From Stenotrophomonas maltophilia (GTDB lineage: Bacteria; Pseudomonadota; Gammaproteobacteria; Xanthomonadales; Xanthomonadaceae): DNA of 64,000 nucleotides. The notes under the pieces are model-generated. The model saw only the letters and a list, made by a program, of their open reading frames with translations. It was not told the DNA's origin and searched no databases. The stretch is from assembly GCA_002363385.1 (NCBI GenBank), contig DEVL01000003.1, positions 1,560,670-1,624,669 of the forward strand. Reading direction: 5' to 3'. Of this stretch, positions 47,193-54,754 are shown piece by piece; within the stretch, counting starts at the first letter, position 1; every line of letters begins with the position of its first letter. A program made the position numbers and the translations under genes.

Positions 47193-48014
47193 ATGTCGAC
47201 GATCCGTCCGGTGTTCTACGTGTCCGATGGAACCGGTATCACCGCTGAAACCATTGGGCATAGCCTCCTGACCCAGTTCTCCGGGTTCAGCTTCATCACC
47301 GACCGGATGTCGTTCATCGATGATCCGGAAAAAGCGCGCGAAGCCTGTGAAAGGATCCGTGCAGCGGGGGAGCGGTACCAGGTTCGGCCCATCGTGGTCA
47401 GTTCCTGCGTGGACAGCGGGCTGAGCATCATCCTGGCCGAAAGCGGCGGATTGATGCTGGACGTGTTCGCCCCCTTCATCGAGCCGCTGGAGCGCGAACT
47501 CGCCGTCAATCGGCATTCCCGGGTCGGCCAGGCACACGGCATGGTCGACTTCGAGACCTACCACCGCCGCATCAACGCGATGAACTTCGCGCTGACCCAC
47601 GACGACGGCATTGCCATCAATTACGACGATGCCGACGTGATCCTGGTGGCCGTGTCCCGGGCCGGCAAGACCCCGACCTGCATCTACCTGGCCCTGCATT
47701 ACGGGGTCCGCGCGGCCAATTACCCGCTGACGGATGAGGACCTGGAGCAGGACCGTCTGCCGCCGCGGCTGCGCCCGTACCGCAAAAAGCTGTTTGGCCT
47801 GACCATCGACCCCGACCGCCTGCAGCAGATCCGCCAGGAGCGTCGCCCGAACTCGCGCTACGCGAACCTGGAGACCTGCCGCCGCGAGGTCGCCGCCGCC
47901 GAGACCATGTTCCGGATGGAGCGGATCCCGACGTTGAGCACCACCCATACCTCGATCGAGGAGATCTCGAGCAAGGTGCTGGGCACGCTGGGGCTGCAGC
48001 GCGAGATGTATTGA
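47193..48014 (+). CDS. ppsR: PEP synthase regulatory protein (kinase/pyrophosphorylase)
   Basis: A 273-residue DUF299 protein. It inactivates PpsA by ADP-dependent phosphorylation of a Thr and reverses this with phosphate, releasing pyrophosphate. The family start [20 protein letters not shown] and the P-loop [14 protein letters not shown] are clear, as is [22 protein letters not shown] eleven bases ahead of the ATG gives a strong ribosome site. Divergent from its target gene ppsA, an arrangement common in proteobacteria. Confidence 0.96.
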   Translation: MSTIRPVFYVSDGTGITAETIGHSLLTQFSGFSFITDRMSFIDDPEKAREACERIRAAGERYQVRPIVVSSCVDSGLSIILAESGGLMLDVFAPFIEPLERELAVNRHSRVGQAHGMVDFETYHRRINAMNFALTHDDGIAINYDDADVILVAVSRAGKTPTCIYLALHYGVRAANYPLTDEDLEQDRLPPRLRPYRKKLFGLTIDPDRLQQIRQERRPNSRYANLETCRREVAAAETMFRMERIPTLSTTHTSIEEISSKVLGTLGLQREMY

Positions 48015-48097
48015 CCGACGTGAACCGGTTGCGTGCCGCCCCTTTGGCCGGGGCGGCGCCGCCCCCACGTTGGGAGATCAACGTGTAGGATCGACCC

Positions 48098-48607
48098 ATG
48101 GCCCAGGCATCGCCCCGTATCGAACGCATCCCCCGGCTCAGCCGCTTGAGCTGGCTGATGGGCCTGTACGCCGAGAACTACCAGCACCTCGTGCGCCTGT
48201 TCGCACCCGCCGAGCTCGTCCCCGGCAGCTACGTTTCTTCGATCGGCGATGGGCTGGATGTGCGCCTGGACGTGATCGAATGCCACCGCTATACGGTCGA
48301 ACTTCGGCTGACCTATGACTTCGCCGACCCGGTCACCGGGCAGCCGGATCCGTCGGCCTACGTGCGCCTGTACCGCGACGCCCGCCAGGCCGAGACCACC
48401 CATTGCTACGTGGGCCGCCGCTGGCAGGACGTGGTGGGCATGTACCCGCCGCCGGCCGAGCTGATCAGCCACCGCATGCGCATGAACACCTTCCTCGGCA
48501 AATGGCTGGAATACCTGGCCGAACGCGGCCACGGCGTGGCTACCCTGCGCCGCGATGGCGCGGTCACCGCACCGGCCGACGCACGCCGCGCCAGCCTGGT
48601 CCCCTGA
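48098..48607 (+). CDS. DUF1249 family protein (YqiB-like)
   Basis: A 169-residue protein. LSWLMGLYAENYQHLVRLF, then ECHRYTVELRLTYDF, YVRLYRDARQAE and the end motif FLGKWLEYLAERGH match DUF1249/YqiB, a widespread gammaproteobacterial family without known activity. AGGA seven bases before the ATG at 48098. It follows ppsR after 83 bp, which include a GC-rich hairpin (48035-48057), and precedes a Nudix gene. Confidence 0.9.
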   Translation: MAQASPRIERIPRLSRLSWLMGLYAENYQHLVRLFAPAELVPGSYVSSIGDGLDVRLDVIECHRYTVELRLTYDFADPVTGQPDPSAYVRLYRDARQAETTHCYVGRRWQDVVGMYPPPAELISHRMRMNTFLGKWLEYLAERGHGVATLRRDGAVTAPADARRASLVP

Positions 48608-48664
48608 GCCACCCCCGGGCGGATCACGCATAATCGGGGGTCTGTGTTCCCGAGCCTGTGCGAT

Positions 48665-49153
48665 ATGCCCTATACCCCCATCGTGGCCACCCTGGGCTAC
48701 GTGCTGTCCGCCGACGGCAAGCAAGTGCTGATGATCCACCGCAACGCCCGCCCCGGTGACCTGCACCTGGGTAAATACAACGGGCTGGGCGGCAAGATGG
48801 AGCGCGATGAAGATGCCGCCGCCTGCATGCGCCGCGAGATCCGCGAAGAGGCCGGGATCGAGTGCGGCACCATGCGTCTGCGCGGCACGATCAGCTGGCC
48901 GGGCTTCGGCAAGAACGGTGAGGACTGGTTCGGCTTCGTGTTCGTCATCGATGACTTCACCGGCACGCCGCTGACCTCCAACCCGGAGGGCACGCTGGAG
49001 TGGGTGGACGTGGACAAGATCGACAGCCTGCCGCTGTGGGAGGGCGATCGCAGCTTCCTGCCGCTGGTCTTCGACGATGAACCGCGCGCGTTCCATGGGG
49101 TGATGCCGTACCGTGACGGCGCCATGCAGTCGTGGAGTTACACCCGGCTGTAG
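48665..49153 (+). CDS. Nudix hydrolase, MutT-like
   Basis: A 162-residue protein with a complete Nudix box from Gly43 to Ile65: GGKMERDEDAAACM, then RREIREEAGI, matching GX5EX7REUXEEXGU exactly. The GKYNGLGGK segment before it is typical of 8-oxo-(d)GTP diphosphatases of the MTH1/MutT group. It probably hydrolyses oxidised or other nucleotides; the exact substrate is not certain. The ATG at 48665 has a weak ribosome site. Confidence 0.9.
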   Translation: MPYTPIVATLGYVLSADGKQVLMIHRNARPGDLHLGKYNGLGGKMERDEDAAACMRREIREEAGIECGTMRLRGTISWPGFGKNGEDWFGFVFVIDDFTGTPLTSNPEGTLEWVDVDKIDSLPLWEGDRSFLPLVFDDEPRAFHGVMPYRDGAMQSWSYTRL

Positions 49154-49178
49154 TGCGTGGTTGCCGGCCAGGCCGGAA

Positions 49179-49823
49179 CTATCGGCGGGCGAGCAGCAGG
49201 TGGAAGTGCTTGTTCACTTCGCGCCCGTCGTTGCTGCACCCGGTTTCGCGATGCGTGCGCCAGGCCTGCACGGTCAATCCGGCGCTGCGCAGCGCCTGCT
49301 CGACCTCGGCCAGCTCGTGCAGATGGAATGCGTAGCCGGTGAACGGCAGGGTGCGCATGAAGGCGGCATCGCCGAAGGCCAGGCAGAGCCGACCCCCGGG
49401 GCGGAGCACGCGGGTGAGTTCGGCGAACGGGAATTTCAGTTCGTCCCAGAAATACAGGGTGTTCACCGCCAGCGCCGCATCGATGCAGGCCGAGTCCAAG
49501 GGCAGGGCATGGGCATCGCCCAGGCGGACGTCGGCGCGATCCTGCAGCCCGTGCGCGGCCAGCAGCGCGTTACCCGCGTCGACCATCGCAGCAGAGACAT
49601 CGACACCCACGTAGCGGCTGCGCGGCGTGCGCAGCAGGTCCTGCGCGAAGGCCGCATTGCCTGGGCCGATCTCCAACACCTGCTCGCCCGGAGTGACCGA
49701 GAGCAGGGCGATGGCGGCACGGTTGAGCTCGCCATTGCTGTGGTTCATCGATTCGGCCACGGCAAGCGCATGCTCGCCATGGGGGTGGCGCAACTGGGCG
49801 GCCAGATCATCGGGGGAAAGCAC
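49179..49823 (-). CDS. Class I SAM-dependent methyltransferase
   Basis: A 214-residue protein with the methyltransferase fold: motif I VLEIGPGNAAFAQDLL, acidic end of strand 2 YVGVDVSAAM, motif II-like DAHALPLDSACIDAAL and LRPGGRLCLAFGD. Methyltransferases of this size act on small molecules such as quinones; the substrate is unknown. The GTG at 49823 was chosen because AGGAG lies eight bases upstream; an ATG 17 codons earlier (49874) has no ribosome site. It converges on the Nudix gene. Confidence 0.85.
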   Translation of the reverse strand: MLSPDDLAAQLRHPHGEHALAVAESMNHSNGELNRAAIALLSVTPGEQVLEIGPGNAAFAQDLLRTPRSRYVGVDVSAAMVDAGNALLAAHGLQDRADVRLGDAHALPLDSACIDAALAVNTLYFWDELKFPFAELTRVLRPGGRLCLAFGDAAFMRTLPFTGYAFHLHELAEVEQALRSAGLTVQAWRTHRETGCSNDGREVNKHFHLLLARR

Positions 49824-50205
49824 GCGCAAGACTCCTGTCGGTGGGCGGCAGGACCTGGCGGCGGCGGAGTCCATCGACCAGCTTAGCCGACGGGAGACCG
49901 CTGTTGGGAGGCATCCACGGGGAAATCGGGCCGACGCAATGCTTAGAGGTGATCAACAAATGACCATCGTCGCGTCTATTGAGATCGAGTTGTCCACAGG
50001 GGGTGTGGATGACTCGTGGGCAAGTTTGTGGATAAGCCGCTTCGGCCCCCGCTGGCACTCGCTGTCAAGATGGGTGGCCAAAAATTCACCGCAGGTCGCC
50101 CCGGCGTGAACGGCGCGGCAAGGCGGGGGTACGGTGGCGTGGGGTGGGGTGTCCCGGTGTGGCCGCTCGCGGTACTCTCTTGCGATTGCCGCCACCCGAT
50201 CTTCC
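49824..50205. other. Intergenic region with DnaA-box cluster, 382 bp
   Basis: The gap lies between the divergent methyltransferase and pssA genes and holds no supported gene. It is less GC-rich than its neighbours around 49930-50040 and contains three DnaA-box-like 9-mers (see next entry). Promoters for both flanking genes must be here, but I could not assign -35/-10 boxes. Confidence 0.5.
49990..50035. promoter_or_regulatory. Cluster of three DnaA-box-like sites
   Basis: TTGTCCACA (49990-49998, + strand, one mismatch to TTATCCACA), TCATCCACA (50012-50004, - strand, one mismatch) and a perfect TTATCCACA (50035-50027, - strand) lie within 46 bases. The first two face each other, making a TCCACA/TGTGGA inverted repeat. 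This density is unlikely by chance in GC-rich DNA and suggests DnaA binding: control of pssA, titration of DnaA, or a replication-linked site. Confidence 0.6.
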
Positions 50206-50820
50206 ATGAAACGTCATTTCTCGATGTTGCGCGAGTTCCACCTGGCCGACTGGTTCACCCTGGCCAACGCGTTCTGCGGCACCGGTGCGGTCTTCGCCGC
50301 CATGCGCTACCTGCAGGATGGCGAGCGCAGCTATCTGCTGTTCGGCATGGCCCTGATCCCCCTGGCCTTCATTTTCGACGCGCTGGACGGGCGCATCGCG
50401 CGCTGGCGCAAATCCAGCTCCACCCTGGGGCGTGAGCTGGATTCGCTGTCGGACATCATCTCCTTCGGCGTCGCCCCGGCCGCGCTGGCCTACGCCTGCG
50501 GCATGCAGGGCGGCTGGGACTGGCTGGTGCTCAGCTACTTCGTCTGCTGCGGCGTCAGTCGCCTGGCGCGTTACAACGTGACCGCCGAGGCACTGGCGGG
50601 CGAAGGCGACAAGGTGCCGTACTTCGAGGGCACCCCGATTCCGACCAGTCTGGCGCTGGTGGTGGTGCTGGCCGTGGCGGCGAGCGTCGGCGCGACCGGC
50701 GCGGACCTGTGGCTGGGCCAGTGGCAGTTGGGCCCGTGGCAGCTGCACCCGCTGGTGCTGCTGTTCGCGCTGTCCGGCTCGCTGATGATCAGCAAGACCC
50801 TGCGCATCCCCAAGCCGTGA
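50206..50820 (+). CDS. pssA: CDP-diacylglycerol-serine O-phosphatidyltransferase
   Basis: A 204-residue membrane enzyme making phosphatidylserine from CDP-diacylglycerol and serine, the precursor of phosphatidylethanolamine. The CDP-alcohol phosphatidyltransferase motif is exact: Asp61-Gly62, Ala65-Arg66, Gly75, Asp79, Asp83 (DGRIARWRKSSSTLGRELD). About six hydrophobic segments follow the Bacillus-type (subclass II) PssA pattern, and DWFTLANAFCG is the typical start. The ATG at 50206 begins just before it. Confidence 0.93.
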   Translation: MKRHFSMLREFHLADWFTLANAFCGTGAVFAAMRYLQDGERSYLLFGMALIPLAFIFDALDGRIARWRKSSSTLGRELDSLSDIISFGVAPAALAYACGMQGGWDWLVLSYFVCCGVSRLARYNVTAEALAGEGDKVPYFEGTPIPTSLALVVVLAVAASVGATGADLWLGQWQLGPWQLHPLVLLFALSGSLMISKTLRIPKP

Positions 50821-50872
50821 GGCACGGCAGCGCGGCATTGCTATCATCGTTTCCCGAGACGGGAGGACGGTC

Positions 50873-52030
50873 ATGACCACGGCGGGCAGCGGCAGCGGCG
50901 CAGGCGATGTGGAAGCCTTGGCGCGGCAGTATTTCAGTGCCTGGGGCGATGCCCTGCGGCACGCTGCGGCACCGCCTGGCTACACTCCCGGCCCTGAAGG
51001 CCACGGCAGCTGGCAGCAGGCAATCGACAGCTGGGCGCAGATGATGCCCAATGCCGCCAGCGGTCCGGCCGACGAGGCCGTGCACCGCTTCCGCGAGCAG
51101 GCCGGTGGCTGGTACGGCACCATGCAACAGGTGGCCGCGCAGTTCGCCGGCCGCGACACCACCAGCGCCGACGTCGCACAGGCCTGGCGCACGGCCGTGC
51201 TGGGGCAGGGCGACGGGCTGCTGCAGTGGATGCTGCAGGGCGCACGCGGGCATACCCACGCCGACGGGCCGGATCTGCTGCAGCTGCTGGAAACGTTGCA
51301 GCGCCAGCTCGGGCCGTGGCTGCAGAGCCCGGCATTCGGTCCCGGACGCGAGCACCAGGCCCGCTGGCAGGCGCTGTTGCGCGCCCAGCAGGACTACCAG
51401 GCGCACTCGCGCGATTACGTGGAGCAGATCAAGCAGGCGCTGGACGATGCGTTCACCCTGTTCGAGCAGCGCCTGGCCGAGCACGAACAGCCGGGCAACC
51501 AGCTGACCAGCGCGCGTGCGATGTTCGATCTGTGGATCGACGCGGCCGAGGAAGCCTATGCGAAGGTCGCGCTGTCCGAGCCGTTCCAGGCGGTATATGC
51601 CTCGCTGGGCAACGCCCAGATGCGGCTGCGCGCAGCCACCCAGCAGGAAATCGAACGGCTGACCGAGAGTTTCGGCCTGCCGACGCGCACCGAAATGGAC
51701 GCCGCCCATCGCCGGATTGCCGAGCTGGAGCGGCTGGTGCGGCGTATGGCCAGCGGTGCAGGCACGGGGGCGAGTGCGGCGGGAACTGGTGCTGGATCAG
51801 CCACTAGGTCGGCAGAGCCGAAGAAGTCAGGTGCGAAGAAGGCGAGCGCGAAGAAATCAGCACCCGGCAAGGCAGCACCGAAGCAGGGCAAGGCACCTGC
51901 CGCAGCGCGCCCGGCCAAAGTGAGCAACCCCGCAGGCAAACCAGCCGCTGCGACCCAGCGAGCAGTCAAGGCGTCCACGCCGGCCAAGGCCACCAAGCCC
52001 ACGACCAAGCCCAGGAAGCGCAGCGCATGA
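50873..52030 (+). CDS. phaE: Class III PHA synthase subunit PhaE with H1-like tail
   Basis: A 385-residue protein; it partners PhaC in class III polyhydroxyalkanoate synthase and has no catalytic residues. The helical PhaE core (about 1-290) includes QLTSARAMFDLWIDAAEEAY and FGLPTRTEMDAAHRRIAELE, the family end. Residues about 305-385 form a Lys/Ala/Pro-rich tail (KKSGAKKASAKKSAPGK...) like histone H1 or PhaM. GGGAGG before the ATG is a strong ribosome site. The stop overlaps the phaC start (ATGA). Confidence 0.92.
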   Translation: MTTAGSGSGAGDVEALARQYFSAWGDALRHAAAPPGYTPGPEGHGSWQQAIDSWAQMMPNAASGPADEAVHRFREQAGGWYGTMQQVAAQFAGRDTTSADVAQAWRTAVLGQGDGLLQWMLQGARGHTHADGPDLLQLLETLQRQLGPWLQSPAFGPGREHQARWQALLRAQQDYQAHSRDYVEQIKQALDDAFTLFEQRLAEHEQPGNQLTSARAMFDLWIDAAEEAYAKVALSEPFQAVYASLGNAQMRLRAATQQEIERLTESFGLPTRTEMDAAHRRIAELERLVRRMASGAGTGASAAGTGAGSATRSAEPKKSGAKKASAKKSAPGKAAPKQGKAPAAARPAKVSNPAGKPAAATQRAVKASTPAKATKPTTKPRKRSA

Positions 52031-53097
52031 AAGGCCCCTTGGGCTTCAACGCCGAAGATCTGCTGCAGGAAACCCTGGCCATGCAGCGCAAGCTGATGGA
52101 CGGGCTGAAGCTGCTGCCCTCGGTGGACGATGTCGATTACGGCGCGACCACCCGCGAGGAGGTCTGGCGAGACGGCAAGGTCACGCTGTACCGCTTCGTC
52201 GGCAGCGAGCCGCCGTTGCATGCCACACCACTGCTGATCGTCTACGCGCTGGTGAACCGGCCGTACATGGTCGACCTGCAGACCGACCGCTCGCTGGTGC
52301 AGAAACTGCTGGCGCTCGGGCACGACGTCTATGTACTGGACTGGGGCTACCCGGACCGCTCCGAGCGCTACCAGACGCTGGAGGATTACCTGCTGCGCTT
52401 CGTGGATGGCGCGGTGGATCATCTGCAGGCGCATAACGGTGGCGAGCCGATCAACATGCTCGGCATCTGCCAGGGCGGCGTGTTCGCGCTGTGCTACGCC
52501 GCATTGCGCCAAGCCAAGCTGGCCAATCTGATCACGATGGTCACCCCCGTCGATTTCCACACGCCGGACAACATGCTTTCGCACTGGGCGCGCCAGGTGG
52601 ACGTGGACCTGCTGGTGGACACGCTCGGCAACATCCCGGCCGACCTGATGAATGCCAGCTACCTGATGCTCAAGCCGTTCCGGCTCAACGTGCAGAAGTA
52701 CGTGGGGCTGCTCGATATCCTGGACGACAAGGACGCGCTGGAAGATTTCCTGCGCATGGAGAAGTGGATTTTCGACTCGCCTGATCTCGCCGGCGAAGCC
52801 TTCCGTGACTTCATCAAGCAGTTCTACCAGGGCAATGGCCTGATGCACGATGGCGTGCGCATCGGTGAGGACACCGTCGACCTCAAGCAGGTCACGTTGC
52901 CGGTACTGAACATCTACGCCGAGCAGGACCATCTGGTCCCGCCGGATGCGTCCCGCGCGCTGCGTGGCCGCATCGGCAGCACGGACTATACGGAGAGCAG
53001 TTTCCGCGGCGGTCATATCGGTATTTACGTGTCCGGGCGCGCCCAGCGCGAAGTGCCCGCGACCATCACCGGTTGGTTGAACGAGCGCTCGCGATGA
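52027..53097 (+). CDS. phaC: Class III PHA synthase catalytic subunit PhaC
   Basis: A 356-residue alpha/beta-hydrolase-like polymerase adding hydroxyacyl-CoA units to polyhydroxyalkanoate. The catalytic triad is Cys148 in the lipase-like box GICQGG, Asp301 in YAEQDHLVPP and His330 in GGHIGIYV, almost the numbering of Allochromatium vinosum PhaC (Cys149, Asp302, His331). Length about 355 is right for class III. It overlaps phaE and the next gene by four bases each. No phaA/phaB precursor genes are nearby. Confidence 0.96.
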   Translation: MKGPLGFNAEDLLQETLAMQRKLMDGLKLLPSVDDVDYGATTREEVWRDGKVTLYRFVGSEPPLHATPLLIVYALVNRPYMVDLQTDRSLVQKLLALGHDVYVLDWGYPDRSERYQTLEDYLLRFVDGAVDHLQAHNGGEPINMLGICQGGVFALCYAALRQAKLANLITMVTPVDFHTPDNMLSHWARQVDVDLLVDTLGNIPADLMNASYLMLKPFRLNVQKYVGLLDILDDKDALEDFLRMEKWIFDSPDLAGEAFRDFIKQFYQGNGLMHDGVRIGEDTVDLKQVTLPVLNIYAEQDHLVPPDASRALRGRIGSTDYTESSFRGGHIGIYVSGRAQREVPATITGWLNERSR

Positions 53098-53465
53098 AGA
53101 TGCGTCACTTCATCTGGCTGGCCGTGGGTCTGTTGAGCATCGGTACCGCGCACGCGGCCCCCAGTGAGACCGCCCGCCGCGAGATCGCCGGCCTGATCGG
53201 TGCGCTGGATGGCTCGCGTTGCCGGTTCCAGCGCAACGGCAGTTGGCACGATGCGCCCGAGGCGCGCGCGCATCTGCAGCGCAAGTACGACTACCTGCTC
53301 AAGAAGGACAAGGTGGACACCGCCGAGCAGTTCATCGAGCGGGCCGCCAGCCAGAGCAGCATGAGCGGCAAGCCGTACCGGATCGCCTGCCCGGGCCAGC
53401 CGGAGCAGACCGCCGCCGTCTGGTTCGCCGCCCGGCTCAAGGCATTGCGCCAACGCACCCCGTAG
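53094..53465 (+). CDS. DUF5329 family exported protein
   Basis: A 123-residue protein with a signal peptide (about 1-23, ending AHAAPS). The mature part has CRFQRNGSWHDAPEARAHL and YDYLLKKDKVDTAEQFIERA followed by SGKPYRIACPG, the DUF5329 pattern, a periplasmic family of unknown function. Two cysteines could form a disulfide. The ATG at 53094 overlaps the phaC stop (ATGA). Confidence 0.88.
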   Translation: MKMRHFIWLAVGLLSIGTAHAAPSETARREIAGLIGALDGSRCRFQRNGSWHDAPEARAHLQRKYDYLLKKDKVDTAEQFIERAASQSSMSGKPYRIACPGQPEQTAAVWFAARLKALRQRTP

Positions 53466-53512
53466 ACACGGTTCGCGCTAGAGTCGGCCCATTCCGGACC
53501 GAGACCCCGTGC

Positions 53513-53716
53513 ATGAACACACCGCCACGCCCCCTGTCCCGTTCGCTCAACGACCGCATGATCGCCGGGGTAATGGGCGGGATCGCACATCGCTACGGCT
53601 GGAACGTCACCCTGGTGCGGGTGCTGTTCGTGCTGGTGTCGATCGGCTCGGCGGCCTTCCCGGGCATCCTGGTCTACCTGATCCTGTGGCTGTTGATCCC
53701 CAACGAGGCCGATTGA
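53513..53716 (+). CDS. PspC domain protein
   Basis: A 67-residue membrane protein consisting of a PspC domain: LSRSLNDRMIAGVMGGIAHR, then WNVTLVRVLFVLVSIGSAAF and ILVYLILWLLIPNE, with two hydrophobic segments. PspC proteins sense or respond to inner-membrane stress; free-standing short forms are common outside the classic psp operon. The ATG at 53513 begins 48 bases after the DUF5329 gene. The stop overlaps the TTG start of the next gene. Confidence 0.92.
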   Translation: MNTPPRPLSRSLNDRMIAGVMGGIAHRYGWNVTLVRVLFVLVSIGSAAFPGILVYLILWLLIPNEAD

Positions 53717-54171
53717 CCTTGGCGCCGGTGCTGCTGCGCGCCTTGCAGGGGCTGGGCGCGCTGTGGACGTCGCCCAATACCCTGATCGGCCTGGCTGCCG
53801 GCACTGCCGGGATGTTGGCCGGTGCCCGTCCTTCGTGGAACGCACGCGACTGCGCAATCGTGTTCCGTGAGTTTCCCTGGGGGCCGGGCGGGGCGATTAC
53901 GCTGGGCAACGTCATCCTGCACACCGGTCCGGTGCTGGACGTGCCGTGCCGCACCTATGCGCACCAGGCCGGTCACGCCACCGAGCCGGTGATCGGGCTG
54001 CACGACCACGAGCGTGCGCACGTCTACCAGTATCTGGTGCTGGGGCCGTTGTACCTGCCGGTGTACCTGTTATGCGGTGGGGTCAGTGCACGCAATCCGT
54101 TCGAGCGCGCGGCCGATGTCTATGCGCTGCAGGGGCGCGGCTGGTGGCCGTCACGGCGCGCTGCGCAGTGA
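53713..54171 (+). CDS. Small membrane protein with HEXXH motif
   Basis: A 152-residue protein of unknown function. Hydrophobic segments lie near residues 6-35 and 108-124. HDHERAHVYQY contains His99-Glu100-X-X-His103, the zinc-protease motif, and NPFERAADVYA 28 residues later places Glu131 and Asp135 like the ExxAD ligand segment of M48-type gluzincins. Together they suggest a minimal membrane metalloprotease or a relic of one. The start is probably TTG at 53713, overlapping the PspC stop (TTGA), with GAGG upstream; later TTG or GTG codons are possible. Last gene of the phaE run. Confidence 0.72.
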   Translation: MTLAPVLLRALQGLGALWTSPNTLIGLAAGTAGMLAGARPSWNARDCAIVFREFPWGPGGAITLGNVILHTGPVLDVPCRTYAHQAGHATEPVIGLHDHERAHVYQYLVLGPLYLPVYLLCGGVSARNPFERAADVYALQGRGWWPSRRAAQ

Positions 54172-54203
54172 CGTTATCTCCGCGTTAAATCCATGTAAGA
54201 AAA

Positions 54204-54314
54204 ACGTCGACAACGCGACGTCATCTGCATGCAAAAAAACGTCATTAGCCTCCATGACGAATCAGTCAGGTTTGCCGGGGTAAGCTTACATAGCTGTATG
54301 AGCAGTAACGTTAC
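54204..54314 (+). promoter_or_regulatory. ACGTC/ACGTT repeats and palindrome ahead of an orphan gene
   Basis: ACGTC occurs at 54204-54208, 54218-54222 and 54239-54243, the first and third after a run of As, and a perfect 10-base palindrome GTAACGTTAC lies at 54305-54314, just before the ribosome site of the 71-residue gene. The stretch is unusually AT-rich for this genome. It may be an operator array or promoter. Confidence 0.4.
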
Positions 54315-54331
54315 CTGGAGGAATACATCAC

Positions 54332-54547
54332 ATGGCAATCGTTCTTTATGTCGGTGGTAGCAAGGATGGCGACAAGGGCCTGGTGCCCCATGGTTTCAGC
54401 AAGTCCCAGGCCGATACCGAGCTGGGCCCGGAAATCTACACCGAACGGTTCATGGAACTGCAGGGTGTGGGCAAGGTGCGGGTGATGGCGCTGGAGTCGA
54501 TGCAGGATGAGATCGTTCACCAGCGCGCAGCCGTGCATTACCGGTAA
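54332..54547 (+). CDS. Orphan 71-residue protein
   Basis: A small soluble protein of unknown family: MAIVLYVGGSKDGDKGLVPH, then a Glu/Gln-rich half ending in HQRAAVHYR. GGAGG ten bases ahead of the ATG is a strong ribosome site, and the AT-rich promoter region with repeats supports real expression. There is no signal peptide or cysteine. It stands alone between the phaE run and tex, with two hairpins after it. Confidence 0.75.
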   Translation: MAIVLYVGGSKDGDKGLVPHGFSKSQADTELGPEIYTERFMELQGVGKVRVMALESMQDEIVHQRAAVHYR

Positions 54548-54564
54548 GCCAGCCACACCGCTCA

Positions 54565-54624
54565 GGCGCCCGGTTGTCGCGGGCGCCCGCGCCGGCATCC
54601 CAGCCCCACGCAAGGATGCCGGCG
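54565..54624 (+). terminator. Two consecutive hairpins after the orphan gene
   Basis: GGCGCCCG (54565-54572) pairs with CGGGCGCC (54580-54587), and an 11-bp stem (54590-54600 with 54614-54624) follows. Neither has a T-run, but two GC-rich stems 18 bases after a stop are likely to end or protect the transcript. The region up to tex (54755) holds nothing else recognisable. Confidence 0.5.
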
Positions 54625-54754
54625 TGAATGCAGGACCCCTCGTGTGGTCATCGCCACGGGGCGACAGGTTCGGCCCGGCCTGTCAACGGCTTTCCCCCGC
54701 CGCCGCGCATCGCCAGAATGGGTTCTTTCCGCAAAGCGGCTCCGGCCGGAAGCA

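Noticed and set aside
49990..50035. The DnaA-box cluster as the chromosomal origin
   Set aside because: Neither dnaA, dnaN, rpmH nor gidA/parA genes flank it, and only three boxes are present without an obvious AT-rich unwinding element.
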